Of a stretch of 64,000 nt of DNA, positions 16,093-24,073 are shown piece by piece. Numbering within the stretch: the stretch's first letter is position 1; every line of letters begins with the position of its first letter. A program made the position numbers and the translations under genes. Under the pieces are notes generated by a model, which saw nothing but the letters and a program-made list of their open reading frames with translations, made no database searches and was not told the DNA's origin. The stretch is from contig NZ_SAUN01000001.1 of the NCBI RefSeq assembly GCF_004011505.1, positions 10,257,501-10,321,500 on the forward strand. Direction: 5' to 3'. The DNA is from Nonomuraea polychroma. Its GTDB lineage: Bacteria; Actinomycetota; Actinomycetes; Streptosporangiales; Streptosporangiaceae.

Positions 16093-17195
16093 GCGGGCCG
16101 CCGATCGACGGCCACCGGCAGCGCCGCCGGGATGCTGGCGCACACGAGGAAACCGCCGCCTTCCTCCGCGCTGCTGCGCAGCGTGCCGCCGAGCAGCTCG
16201 ACCCGCTCCCGCAGCCCCACGAGGCCCCAGCCCGCGCCGGGCAGCTCCTGACGCGGTGCCGTCGGCGCCTGGTTGCGCACCTCCACCTCCAGTTCGTCCG
16301 GCCCGTAACGGATGCGCACGTCCGTGCGGGCATCCGCCGCGTGCTTGTGCACGTTGGTGAGCGCCTCCTGGATCACCCGGTACGCCGTCCGCTCCACGGC
16401 CGCTTCCACCGGGCGTACCTCGCCCTCGTCGTGCCTCGTCACCGCGATGCCCAGAGCGCGGGACTGGTCGAGCAGGCGGTCCAGGTCGGAGAGCGTGGGC
16501 GGCGGCTGGTCGTCGGTCTTGGTCGAGCGCAGGACGCCGAGCACGTCGCGGAGGTCGGCCAGCGCCTCCCGGCCGATTCCGCCGATCATGGCGGCGGTCC
16601 GCACGGTCTCCTCTTCGGCCGCCCGCACCTCCAGCGCGCCGGCGTGCAGCACGATCAGCGAGACCCGGTGGGCGACGACGTCGTGCATCTCCCTGGCGAT
16701 CCTGGCCCGCTCCTGCGCCCTGGCCTGCTCGGCCCGCATGACGTGCTCGTGTTCCACCCGCTTCTGGAGCTCGCGCCTGGCACGGACGAGGAGGCCCAGC
16801 GCGAACGGCAGCCCGACCACGCCCAGAGCCATCACCAGCGCGTTGCCCGGTCCGGCGGTTTCAAACTCCTGCCACTCGCTCACGACCGCGGAGATCCCGC
16901 ACGCCACCAGGCAGCCGCCTAGATAGGCGGCGACGTCGCGGCTTCTGGTCAGCGTGCGGCCCGCGTGGTAGGAGGCGACCAGCAGCGGCGGCCACATCAC
17001 GAGCCACGCGTACGTGACGGCCCCCACGGCGGCCAGCGGCCACCACGACCGTCGCGCCCACCAGGCGGCCAGCCCCGCCGCGGCGGCCACCACGACCAGC
17101 ACCGGAAGCGGCAGGCTCGACGGGACCCCGGCCTGCCCGTGCACCACGAGCAGCGAGAGCCCGCACACCCCTGCCCCGAGCAGAACGAACCGCAT
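16089..17195 (-). CDS. Two-component sensor histidine kinase (HisKA_3 type)
   Basis: About 368 residues. Four to five hydrophobic segments occupy residues 1-140. The dimerisation/phosphoacceptor helix carries REMHDVVAHRVSLIVLHAGAL (phosphorylated His in MHD). The ATPase domain has TAYRVIQEALTNVHKHA (N-box) and GWGLVGLRERVELLGG (G-box). No extracellular domain is evident, so it is an intramembrane-type sensor. Start ATG at 17195; GTG at 17201 in the same frame is possible. It is coupled to the response regulator downstream. Confidence 0.92.
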   Translation of the reverse strand: MRFVLLGAGVCGLSLLVVHGQAGVPSSLPLPVLVVVAAAAGLAAWWARRSWWPLAAVGAVTYAWLVMWPPLLVASYHAGRTLTRSRDVAAYLGGCLVACGISAVVSEWQEFETAGPGNALVMALGVVGLPFALGLLVRARRELQKRVEHEHVMRAEQARAQERARIAREMHDVVAHRVSLIVLHAGALEVRAAEEETVRTAAMIGGIGREALADLRDVLGVLRSTKTDDQPPPTLSDLDRLLDQSRALGIAVTRHDEGEVRPVEAAVERTAYRVIQEALTNVHKHAADARTDVRIRYGPDELEVEVRNQAPTAPRQELPGAGWGLVGLRERVELLGGTLRSSAEEGGGFLVCASIPAALPVAVDRRPA

Positions 17196-17305
17196 GGCCA
17201 CCAGCGTATGGGCCCGACCGGAAAGGCCTTTACGACGAAAGTAGTAACAGCCGATCGACGATCGGGGCGGGCGGTCAGATGCTTCCCGCCGCGATCGTGG
17301 AGTGC

Positions 17306-18361
17306 ATGATCGCTCTATCCTTGATCGTCCTTGCCGCGCACACAGCCCCGGCGACCGACCTCGCCCTGCCGGAGCCGACCGGGCCGAAACCCGTCGGCAC
17401 CACCAGCCTGCACCTGGTCGACTCCAGCCGTCCCGACCCCTGGAACCCTGAGGCCGGTGAGCGGGAGCTGATGGTCACCCTCTGGTACCCGGCCCGCAAG
17501 GCCGCCAGGAAGCGGGCGCCCTATCTCACCCCGCAGGAGTCGGCCGCCGTGCTGAAGCCCTACGAGAACGTCCCCCCGGACGCGCTCACCAAGGTCAGGA
17601 CGTACGCCACGCTGGACGCCCCCGTACGCCGGGGCCGTCTGCCGCTGGTCGTGATGTCACCCGGCTTCAGCTTCCCCCGCGCCACCCTCACCTCGCTGGG
17701 CGAGGACCTCGCCAGCAGGGGATATCTGGTCGCGGCCGTGGAGCACACCTATGAGTCGGTCGCCACCACGTTCCCCGACGGCCGCACCACCACCTGCCTG
17801 GCCTGCGTGAAGGGTCAGGACGGCACCAAGGTGGCCGCGGGCCGGGTGGCGGACGTGCGATTCGTGCTGGACGAGCTGGCCAAGGGCCGCTGGGGCAAGG
17901 CGATCGACAGGTCGCGGATCGCCATGGCCGGCCACTCGATGGGCGGCAACAGCGCCGCCCACGCCATGGCGGTGGACCCGCGCATCAAGGCCGGCGTCAA
18001 CCTGGACGGGTCCTTCCAGCCGGATGTCGAGCGTCTGGAGCGGCCCTTCATGCTGGTCGGGACGCCGAAGCACGTGCCCGGCGGCTCGTGGCAGACGTCC
18101 TGGCGCAACATGACCGGCCCGAAGCGATGGATCACGGTCGCGGGCACGGATCACTCGGCATTCGTCGACTACGCCGTGCTCAGGGCGCCACTCGGCATCC
18201 CCGGCCAGGAGCTCGACGGCACGCGGGCGTTGCGCATCACCCGCGCCCATCTCACCGCCTTCCTCGACCGGCACCTCCGCGGTAAGAACACGCCGGTCGA
18301 GGCCTATCCCGAGGTCACCGATCACACGCGGAACGCGTCGGCGTTCTCCGCCGCCCACTGA
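17306..18361 (+). CDS. Secreted alpha/beta hydrolase, PAF-acetylhydrolase-like
   Basis: 351 residues. A short signal peptide (MIALSLIVLAAHTAPA) is followed by a PAF-AH type II-like fold: ELMVTLWYPA, LPLVVMSPGFSFPR with the oxyanion region, the nucleophile elbow IAMAGHSMGGNSA (Ser about 212), acid region AGVNLDGSF (Asp) and His in VAGTDHSAFVD. These enzymes hydrolyse short or oxidised acyl esters; the substrate here is unknown. ATG at 17306 was chosen for GGAG 4 bases upstream and the clean signal peptide. Its last 40 bases overlap the end of the opposite-strand NmrA-like gene. Confidence 0.85.
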   Translation: MIALSLIVLAAHTAPATDLALPEPTGPKPVGTTSLHLVDSSRPDPWNPEAGERELMVTLWYPARKAARKRAPYLTPQESAAVLKPYENVPPDALTKVRTYATLDAPVRRGRLPLVVMSPGFSFPRATLTSLGEDLASRGYLVAAVEHTYESVATTFPDGRTTTCLACVKGQDGTKVAAGRVADVRFVLDELAKGRWGKAIDRSRIAMAGHSMGGNSAAHAMAVDPRIKAGVNLDGSFQPDVERLERPFMLVGTPKHVPGGSWQTSWRNMTGPKRWITVAGTDHSAFVDYAVLRAPLGIPGQELDGTRALRITRAHLTAFLDRHLRGKNTPVEAYPEVTDHTRNASAFSAAH

Positions 18362-19146
18362 GCGAAGCTGCGCGCGTCCCGGCCGGTGATCTCCCGCACG
18401 GTCGGGACCACGGTGTAGCCGGCCTCCGGTGTGTTGCCGAGCGCGTTGACGAGGAACTCGATGGTCTCCTCACCCATGCCGTCGCCGCGCCACTTGGCCC
18501 GCGCCTCGTCCACGGTCAGCTCCACGAACCGCACGTCCCTGCCGATCGCCGCGCCCAGGATCGCGACCTTCTCCCTGAGCGTGATCGCCTCGGGACCGGT
18601 CAGCGTGTACGTCATGCCGCCGTGTCCCCCCTGAACCAGCACCGTCGCGGCCACGGCGGCGATGTCACGCTCGTGCACGAGCGCGCTCAGCCGGTCGCCG
18701 AACGGCTCCTTGATGACGCCTTCCGTCTTGATCGTGTGCGCCCACCAGCGCAAGGTGTTGGACATGAACTCGACGGGCTCGAGCAGCGTCCACTCGATGT
18801 CCGTGCCGGCCAGCGCCTGCTCCAACTCGCCGTCCGCACGCCCGCCGAGCACCGTGACCCGCCGCACGCCCGCCTCGGCGGCCATTTTCGCCAGACCGGC
18901 GCCGTCCGGCAGGGGCGTGTAGTCGTCACCCGCGAAGTTGATGAAGTGTGCGCCCTCGACGCCGTCGAAGACGCCGGCCAGGGTGTCCAGCCTGGCCAGG
19001 TCGCCCGCGACGACCTCGACGCCCTCGGGCAGGCTCGCCTTGGCGGGGTCCCTGGTCAGGGCCCGCACCTGATGTCCGGCCGCGAGGAGCTCCTCGACGA
19101 CGAGACGGCCGACGGTCCCGGTGGCACCGGTGACGAGGAAGGTCAT
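18322..19146 (-). CDS. NmrA/NAD(P)H-binding SDR-like protein
   Basis: 274 residues. The N-terminal nucleotide loop is VTGATGTVGRLVVEEL (GxxGxxG at about 6-12), and the NmrA/azoreductase-like pattern follows: HQVRALTRDPAKASLPEGVEVVAGDL, VRRVTVLGG, EWTLLEPVEFMSN. It lacks the SDR YxxxK pair, as atypical SDRs of this group do. They bind NAD(P)(H) and act as redox sensors or quinone reductases. ATG at 19146 was chosen by homology. The promoter region upstream carries several palindromic GGAA half sites. Confidence 0.85.
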   Translation of the reverse strand: MTFLVTGATGTVGRLVVEELLAAGHQVRALTRDPAKASLPEGVEVVAGDLARLDTLAGVFDGVEGAHFINFAGDDYTPLPDGAGLAKMAAEAGVRRVTVLGGRADGELEQALAGTDIEWTLLEPVEFMSNTLRWWAHTIKTEGVIKEPFGDRLSALVHERDIAAVAATVLVQGGHGGMTYTLTGPEAITLREKVAILGAAIGRDVRFVELTVDEARAKWRGDGMGEETIEFLVNALGNTPEAGYTVVPTVREITGRDARSFAQWAAENADAFRV

Positions 19147-19170
19147 GGCGAACCTCTTTCTGTTCGGAAC

Positions 19171-19214
19171 GGAACGTTCTGATTTCACTATAGCAGAACG
19201 GAATGCTTCATTCC
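19171..19214 (-). promoter_or_regulatory. Promoter/operator of the NmrA-like gene
   Basis: On the minus strand TATAGT (about 19195-19190) is a good -10. Just upstream, GGAATG (19200-19205) and CATTCC (19209-19214) form a perfect 6-bp dyad with a 3-bp spacer. A second dyad GGAACGTTC lies downstream (about 19181-19189). GAACGGAA occurs twice. This suggests an operator for an HxlR-, MarR- or TetR-type repressor, which is not encoded next door. Confidence 0.5.
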
Positions 19215-19301
19215 GTAGATTTCCGAAAGAGATGGCGTCCGTCGAGGAGCGGGCTGCGCTTACCGGGAGTGCGAGCAGCTCGTGCGCGGCATCAAGGAAG
19301 C

Positions 19302-19334
19302 GCGCAGGGCCGTGACGTCGTCACGGCCCTGCGC
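19302..19334 (-). terminator. Terminator of the mycothiol-dependent isomerase-like gene
   Basis: A perfect 15-bp stem, GCGCAGGGCCGTGAC (19302-19316) and its complement (19320-19334), with a 3-nt loop lies 10 bases after the stop at 19344. On the minus strand GCTTCCTTG follows as a weak U tract. Confidence 0.75.
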
Positions 19335-19343
19335 ATGATCGCC

Positions 19344-19982
19344 CTAGAAGGCGCTGATGGTGGCCGGGGCGCGTTCGGCGCGGCTCAGCGTGCGGATGAC
19401 CGCGGTCGCCCCGTGCCGGTGCACGGCCAGCCGGGCCAGCAGCTCGACCACGGGATCGATGACCGAGTCGGGCAGGGCCGGTGTCTCGATGCCCACGCTC
19501 GCGGCCAGGTCGTCGGAGTGCACGACCAGCTCGACCAGTCTGGTGAGCAGGAGGTCGTCCAGCCTGAGCGACCATTCGGCCCAGGGGAGCGGGATCGCGC
19601 GATCCGCGGGCTCGGCGGGCAGTGTGGCGCTCAGCTCGTCGAGCAGCGCCTGCGAGCGCTCCACCAGCGCGGCCGGCCCATCGGCGGCGGCTGCCTCCCC
19701 GCCGCGGCGGACGTAGACGTTGCTCTCGTGGTCGAGGCCCGCCTGCACCCACGGGGACCTCGAAAAGTGCTCGATGAGCTCGATCGGCTCCTGCGCCTCT
19801 CTGTCGAGCGCGAGCGCGTCCCGAACCCGGACGAGCTGGAGAGCCAGATGCCCGGCCAGCCCCGCGACGCTGAATTCCGTCAGTGCGCTCGGCTTGTCCC
19901 ATGCCGCGCTCACGGCGGGATCGCCCAGGAGGGACACCGCCGACGCCGCGGCCACCAGATAGGACTGCCTTCTGTCCCCCAT
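19344..19982 (-). CDS. Maleylpyruvate isomerase-type mycothiol-dependent enzyme
   Basis: 212 residues of the DinB-like four-helix fold. Metal ligands expected in this family are visible as His in VAGLAGHLALQLV (about residue 44) and the E-x3-H pair in RLVELVVHSDDLAAS (about 152-156). Such proteins bind a divalent metal and usually mycothiol, the actinobacterial thiol. Reactions range from maleylpyruvate isomerisation to thiol transfer, so the substrate is not known here. ATG at 19982 has AAAGGCGG close upstream. It is followed by a strong terminator. Confidence 0.8.
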   Translation of the reverse strand: MGDRRQSYLVAAASAVSLLGDPAVSAAWDKPSALTEFSVAGLAGHLALQLVRVRDALALDREAQEPIELIEHFSRSPWVQAGLDHESNVYVRRGGEAAAADGPAALVERSQALLDELSATLPAEPADRAIPLPWAEWSLRLDDLLLTRLVELVVHSDDLAASVGIETPALPDSVIDPVVELLARLAVHRHGATAVIRTLSRAERAPATISAF

Positions 19983-20001
19983 TTGCCGCCTTTCCCCTGC
20001 T

Positions 20002-20316
20002 TCAGGTGGTGACTCGGGCCAACACTATCCCGCCGACAATCAGCCCGAGGGCCGCCATTCGGCCGACCGAGACGGGGTCATCGTTGAGCACGATGCCCAG
20101 GGTGATCGCGCCGACGGCGCCGATGCCGGTGAAGACCGCGTACGCGGTGCCGACCGGCAGGGTGTTCATGGCCTGCGACAGCAGCCAGACGGCGGCGGCC
20201 ATCAAGGCCAGGCAGACCAGTGTGGGCAGGGGCTTGGTGAAGTTGTGCGTGGGTTTGATGCTCTGCGACCACGCCACCTCGACCAGCCCGGCCAGCACCA
20301 GGATCAGCCAGTTCAC
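20002..20316 (-). CDS. gdx: SMR-family exporter, Gdx/SugE type
   Basis: 104 residues with four membrane helices. The first reads WLILVLAGLVEVAWSQSIK, with the proton/substrate Glu at 13, and the motif continues PTHNFTKPLPT. LPVGTAYAVFTGIGAVG follows. These match E. coli SugE, whose group exports guanidinium against protons. Two places deviate from the Gdx pattern: Ser-Gln-Ser after the first Trp, and Pro in KPTHN. The start is GTG at 20316, overlapping the stop of the azoreductase gene (GTGA). No guanidine riboswitch is seen; control is probably by the divergent TetR protein. Confidence 0.88.
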   Translation of the reverse strand: MNWLILVLAGLVEVAWSQSIKPTHNFTKPLPTLVCLALMAAAVWLLSQAMNTLPVGTAYAVFTGIGAVGAITLGIVLNDDPVSVGRMAALGLIVGGIVLARVTT

Positions 20317-20942
20317 CGCGCCGCCTCCTTCAGCGCCGCCGCCAGGGACTCCTCGTGCCGGTCGCGCAGGTGCGCCAGCGCCGGATCGAGACGGGCGTTG
20401 ACCAGTTCGGCGTGGATGAACGTCACGTCCTCGACCCGGAAGTGGCCCTTGAAGAAGTCGCGGAGGTAGCGCTCCTGGTGGTCGTACGGCTCGCGGGGCG
20501 TGCCCGGGCCGTACGCGCCGCCACGCGCGCCGGTCACCACGAACGAGCGGCCTTCGAGCGACATCTTGGGGAACGTGATCTGGTCCAGCCAGGCCTTCAG
20601 CGCCGACGGGATCGAGTAGTTGTACATCGGCGTGCCGATCAGGATGACCTCCGCCGCCACGACCTCGGCCAGCAGCGGCTCCACGACGGCCCACGCTTGG
20701 CGTTGGGCGGAGGTGCGGGCCGCCTCCCCATAACGCGAAATATCGGTTATCTCGTGCTCAAGGATGTAGTCGCACACCTCCGTCCAGGCCTCGCCGATGT
20801 GCGGCACGGGTTGTGCGGCGAGGTCGCGGTAGACGTACCCGGCCTGTGGGTGGGCGGCTCGCCAGGTCTCGGCGTACACGCTCGACAACCTGCGCGAGAA
20901 CGACGCCGCGCGGCGCGCGCTGGCGTCCAGATGCAGCAACAT
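20313..20942 (-). CDS. azoR: FMN-dependent NADH-azoreductase
   Basis: 209 residues, flavodoxin-like fold. The FMN phosphate loop is at the N-terminus (LHLDASARRAASFSRRLS). PMYNYSIPSALKAWLDQ (about 105-121) and VVTGARGGAYGPG (about 135-147) are standard AzoR marks. The enzyme reduces azo dyes and quinones with NADH in two-electron steps in the cytoplasm. It shares an operon with a Gdx/SMR exporter and faces a TetR gene, suggesting a response to quinone-like or cationic compounds. ATG at 20942; the operator region lies upstream. Confidence 0.92.
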   Translation of the reverse strand: MLLHLDASARRAASFSRRLSSVYAETWRAAHPQAGYVYRDLAAQPVPHIGEAWTEVCDYILEHEITDISRYGEAARTSAQRQAWAVVEPLLAEVVAAEVILIGTPMYNYSIPSALKAWLDQITFPKMSLEGRSFVVTGARGGAYGPGTPREPYDHQERYLRDFFKGHFRVEDVTFIHAELVNARLDPALAHLRDRHEESLAAALKEAAR

Positions 20943-20964
20943 GATCTCTCCAAAGGGTGGCTAT

Positions 20965-21008
20965 GTGGACACGCTGTCCGGTTCAATATAGGCGGACGGA
21001 GTGTCCAC
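20965..21008. promoter_or_regulatory. Twin TetR operators between azoR and the TetR gene
   Basis: Two 13-bp dyads of one pattern lie in the divergent gap: GGACACGCTGTCC (20967-20979) and GGACGGAGTGTCC (20994-21006), 27 bp centre to centre. Together they also form a larger dyad with GTGGACAC (20965-20972) and GTGTCCAC (21001-21008) at the edges. The AT-rich TTCAATATAGG between them fits overlapping promoters. A TetR dimer on each site would repress both directions. Confidence 0.65.
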
Positions 21009-21022
21009 TTACAATTGCCGTC

Positions 21023-21577
21023 ATGGAAAGAGCCGACGCCGCGCGCAACCGCGCCCGGATCCTGGAAGCGGCCGCCCAGCTCTTCGCCGAGAAGCCGCCG
21101 CAGGACGTGACGATGGACGACATCGCCAGGAAGGCGGGGGTGGGCAGGGGCACCCTCTACCGCCGTTACCCGGACCGGGCCTCGATCGCGGTCGCGCTGC
21201 TCGACGAGCACGAACGCGAGCTGCAGGAGCGCTTGTTGCGCGGCGAGCCGCCGCTGGGCCCCGGCGCGCCGCCCGCCGAGCGGCTGGCCGCCTTCTATGC
21301 CGCCATGGTGCGGCTGCTGGAGGACCACGCGCACCTGGTGCTCGGGTCGGAGGTGGGCCGCTCCCGCTTCGAGACCGGCGCGTACGGCTTCTGGCGGGCG
21401 CACGTGCGCGCGCTCCTGGTCGCTGTCGGCACGCCTGGCCCGGACGCCCTGGTCGACGTCCTGCTCGCCCCGCTGGCCCCCGAGGTCTACAGCTATCAGC
21501 GCTCGGTGCTCGGCCTGACCCCCACCCAGATCACCGAGGCGCTGACCAGGCTCACGGCGATTCTAGAACCCTGGTGA
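21023..21577 (+). CDS. TetR-family transcriptional repressor
   Basis: 184 residues. The N-terminal domain reads NRARILEAAAQLFAEKPPQDVTMDDIARKAGVGRGTLYRRYPDRASIAVAL, a typical TetR helix-turn-helix (about 8-56). The ligand domain ends in YSYQRSVLGLTPTQITEALTRL, similar to regulators of SMR and MFS pumps. ATG at 21023 was chosen by homology. It is divergent from azoR-gdx, with twin dyads in the gap, so it most likely represses that operon and itself. Its end overlaps the opposite-strand nucleotidyltransferase by 26 bases. Confidence 0.9.
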   Translation: MERADAARNRARILEAAAQLFAEKPPQDVTMDDIARKAGVGRGTLYRRYPDRASIAVALLDEHERELQERLLRGEPPLGPGAPPAERLAAFYAAMVRLLEDHAHLVLGSEVGRSRFETGAYGFWRAHVRALLVAVGTPGPDALVDVLLAPLAPEVYSYQRSVLGLTPTQITEALTRLTAILEPW

Positions 21578-22286
21578 TCGTGGACCTGATGAACGCGCGG
21601 GCCAGCTTGGCCCTCCTGAACCGGCTCAGCGGCGGCGCCGTCGTGCCGTACCTGCGGGCTCGCACGTCGGCCACCACGATCGCGGGCGCGCCCAGCTCGT
21701 GCAGCACCTCCAGGGCCTCCCGCTTGCTGATCAACTGCCCGTCCCGCAGCGTGACCGCGGCCCTGGCGACCGTGACCATGCCCAGGTCCACCCAGATGTC
21801 GTGCAGCCACCGTCGCCGTCCGCGCGTCCGGTCCAGCCAGAAGTCCCGCAGGTCAGTCCGTACGAACTCGGCGAGCTCCGCGTCCGACACCGGCGGCAGC
21901 AGGCCGGCGGGCGGCGGCCCGTGCAGCTCCAGGGGCTTGGTGTGCAGTTCGCGCCGCGTGACGGCGGTGACCGGACGCCGGAAGATCCGCTCGTGCGCCC
22001 ACGTCACGTGCTCGGCCGACAGGTCCGCAAGCTCCTGCCTGGCCATGTAGGAACAGTGCAGCTTGTCGGCGAGCGGCAGGTCGATGGCCCGGTGCAGAGC
22101 CTTGATCCGCCGCCACTGCTCCATCGTGATCGGCTCCCCCACGACGGCGACGAGGTCCAGATCGCTGAGGCCCGGCTGGTAGTCGTCCGTCGCCAGTGAC
22201 CCGTGCGCCCATAACGCCACGAGAGGTACGGCCGGCTCCACTGCTTCCAGAAAATGCCTTAGCAGGCGGTCGGTCGCTGCGTGCAT
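21552..22286 (-). CDS. Nucleotidyltransferase-domain protein
   Basis: 244 residues. The Pol-beta-type nucleotidyltransferase core is near the N-terminus: ALWAHGSLATDDYQPGLSDLDLVAV, i.e. G-S followed by D-x-D that binds the metal ions. The rest (about 90-244) is helical and resembles the C-terminal part of aminoglycoside adenylyltransferase-like proteins (DLGMVTVARAAVTLRDGQLISKREAL). It could adenylylate a small molecule; antibiotic resistance is possible but unsupported. The start ATG at 22286 lies 10 bases from the divergent SDR start, so each promoter must sit in the other gene or the messages are leaderless. Confidence 0.75.
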   Translation of the reverse strand: MHAATDRLLRHFLEAVEPAVPLVALWAHGSLATDDYQPGLSDLDLVAVVGEPITMEQWRRIKALHRAIDLPLADKLHCSYMARQELADLSAEHVTWAHERIFRRPVTAVTRRELHTKPLELHGPPPAGLLPPVSDAELAEFVRTDLRDFWLDRTRGRRRWLHDIWVDLGMVTVARAAVTLRDGQLISKREALEVLHELGAPAIVVADVRARRYGTTAPPLSRFRRAKLARAFIRSTITRVLESP

Positions 22287-22296
22287 GATGGCAACT

Positions 22297-23112
22297 ATGA
22301 TCGATACACGGCTGGCTGGAAAGGTCGCATTGATCACCGGGGCCAATCACGGCATCGGCGCGGCGACCGCGATCGCGCTGGCGGCCGAGGGCGTTTCGGT
22401 CTTCGTGACCTATAAGCGGCTGCCGCCGCTCGCCCATCCGGCCTATCCGGAGGCCTACGACCGTCATCGCGCCGCCGGTGCCGACGACGTGGTGCGCCGC
22501 ATCCGGGAGGCAGGCGGCCAGGCCGAGTCGGCCGAGGCGGACCTGGCCGATCCCGGGACCCCGAGGGTGCTGTTCGACCAGGTGGAGAAGGCGTTCGGGC
22601 CGGTGGAGATCCTGGTCAACAACGCCAGCGGCTGGCGCAGCGACACCTTCGCGCCGACCGAGCGCGACGGCTTCGGCCGCCCGCTCCGGCCGGTGGACGC
22701 CGAGACGCACGACGGGCAGTTCGCGGTGGACGTGCGTGCGGCCGCCCTGCTGATCGCCGAGTTCGCCCGGCGGCACATCGACCGCGGCGCCTCCTGGGGC
22801 CGGATCATCGGCCTGACGTCGGAAGGGCCGCAGGGCTTCCCGACGGAGGTCTCGTACGGCGCCGCGAAGGCGGCCCAGGAGAGTTACACGATGTCGGCCG
22901 CGCACGAGCTGGGCCCGTACGGCGTCACCGCCAACATGGTCCATCCGCCCATCACCGACACCGGCTGGATCAACGAGGCGGTGGGGGAGCTGGCCCGCAC
23001 CCATGGCCCGCTGCGGTCGGTCGGGCAGCCGGAGGACGTGGCCGAGGTGATCACGTTCCTGGCCTCTCACCAGGGGCGGCGCGTGACCGCGCAGGTCGTC
23101 AAGATGTACTGA
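22297..23112 (+). CDS. Short-chain dehydrogenase/reductase
   Basis: 271 residues, classical SDR fold. Cofactor loop ALITGANHGIGAATAIAL (TGxxxGIG), NNASGW in place of NNAG, catalytic Ser in IIGLTSEG, and YGAAKAA for the YxxxK pair. It has an insert after the second strand (RLPPLAHPAYPEAYDRHRAAG). The substrate is unknown; the cofactor is NAD(P)(H). ATG at 22297 is used, with a nearby ATG at 22285 possible. The last 14 bases overlap the opposite-strand prs gene. Confidence 0.88.
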   Translation: MIDTRLAGKVALITGANHGIGAATAIALAAEGVSVFVTYKRLPPLAHPAYPEAYDRHRAAGADDVVRRIREAGGQAESAEADLADPGTPRVLFDQVEKAFGPVEILVNNASGWRSDTFAPTERDGFGRPLRPVDAETHDGQFAVDVRAAALLIAEFARRHIDRGASWGRIIGLTSEGPQGFPTEVSYGAAKAAQESYTMSAAHELGPYGVTANMVHPPITDTGWINEAVGELARTHGPLRSVGQPEDVAEVITFLASHQGRRVTAQVVKMY

Positions 23113-24040
23113 ACAAGGCGCTCACCGACTCGCCGTCGTGAATGCGGCGCATGGCCTCGGCCAGGGCGGGCGCGATCGACAGGACCGTGAGCTTGTCGCT
23201 GGGCTTGGGCGGCGGCGGCACGGTGTTCGTGCAGACGATCTCCGCGACCTCGGGCAGCGCGCCCAGCCGCTCCACCGCGCCGCTGGAGAAGAGCCCGTGC
23301 GTGCAGGCCAGGCGCACCGAGCGCACGCCGCGCTCGCGCAGCCGGTCGAGCAGCTCGATGACCGTGCTGCCCTTGGCGATCTCGTCGTCCAGGACGATGA
23401 CGTCCTTGCCCTCCACGTCGCCGATGACCGAGCTGATCACTACGCGGTCGTCGCTGAAGCGTTGTTTGGCGCCCATCGCGACGCCGGTGCCGAGCAGGCG
23501 GGCGAAGTGGGCGGCCTCCTTGGCGTTGCCGAGGTCGGGGGAGACGACGACCGTGTTCGACAGGTCGTACTGGCGGAAGTGCGCGGCCAGCTCCCGCAGC
23601 GCGTGCAGGTGGTCGACGGGGACGCTGAAGAAGCCGTGCACCTGCGGCGAGTGCAGCGTCATCGCCAGCACCCGGTCGGCGCCCGCGGCCACCATCAGGT
23701 CGGCGACCAGCCGTGCGCCGATGGAGATCCGCGGCGCGTCCTTCTTGTCCGACCGCGCATAGGCGTAATGCGGGAGCACCACAGTGGTTCTGGCCGCCGA
23801 CGCGCCACGGGCGGCGTCCAGCATGAGCAGCAGTTCGACCAGGTGCTCCTGGACGGGCGGCACCAGCGGCTGGATGAGGAAGACGTCACGCTCGCGGCAG
23901 TTGGCCTGCAACTGCACTTCCAGCGCGTCGTTGGCGAAGCGGCTGACCTTGACCGGGTGCAGGGGAGTGCCCAGGTGGGCGCAGATCTCTTCGGCTAGTT
24001 CGGGGTGGGCGGTGCCGCTGAAAACCGTGATGTCTCGCAC
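23099..24040 (-). CDS. prs: Ribose-phosphate pyrophosphokinase, divergent paralogue
   Basis: 313 residues. It makes PRPP from ribose 5-phosphate and ATP. The family signatures are clear: SRFANDALEVQLQANCRERDVFLIQ, LPHYAYARSDKKDAPRISIGARLVADLM, and MTLHSPQVHGFFSVPVDHL. The PRPP-binding loop reads VIVLDDEIAKGST where housekeeping enzymes have DDIxDTGGT, so this is the second type of Prs found beside the normal one in many actinomycetes. The start is GTG at 24040. It stands next to a HAD phosphatase gene on the same strand. The loop change may mean altered regulation or substrate. Confidence 0.88.
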   Translation of the reverse strand: MRDITVFSGTAHPELAEEICAHLGTPLHPVKVSRFANDALEVQLQANCRERDVFLIQPLVPPVQEHLVELLLMLDAARGASAARTTVVLPHYAYARSDKKDAPRISIGARLVADLMVAAGADRVLAMTLHSPQVHGFFSVPVDHLHALRELAAHFRQYDLSNTVVVSPDLGNAKEAAHFARLLGTGVAMGAKQRFSDDRVVISSVIGDVEGKDVIVLDDEIAKGSTVIELLDRLRERGVRSVRLACTHGLFSSGAVERLGALPEVAEIVCTNTVPPPPKPSDKLTVLSIAPALAEAMRRIHDGESVSALFSTS

Positions 24041-24073
24041 GGTTCCCAGAGCATAGCCACTAGGTGCACACGT

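Noticed and set aside
20002-20316. Guanidine riboswitch controlling the Gdx gene
   Set aside because: The gene starts inside the azoreductase stop codon with no leader, and no riboswitch-like fold was seen before azoR; the dyads suit a TetR operator.
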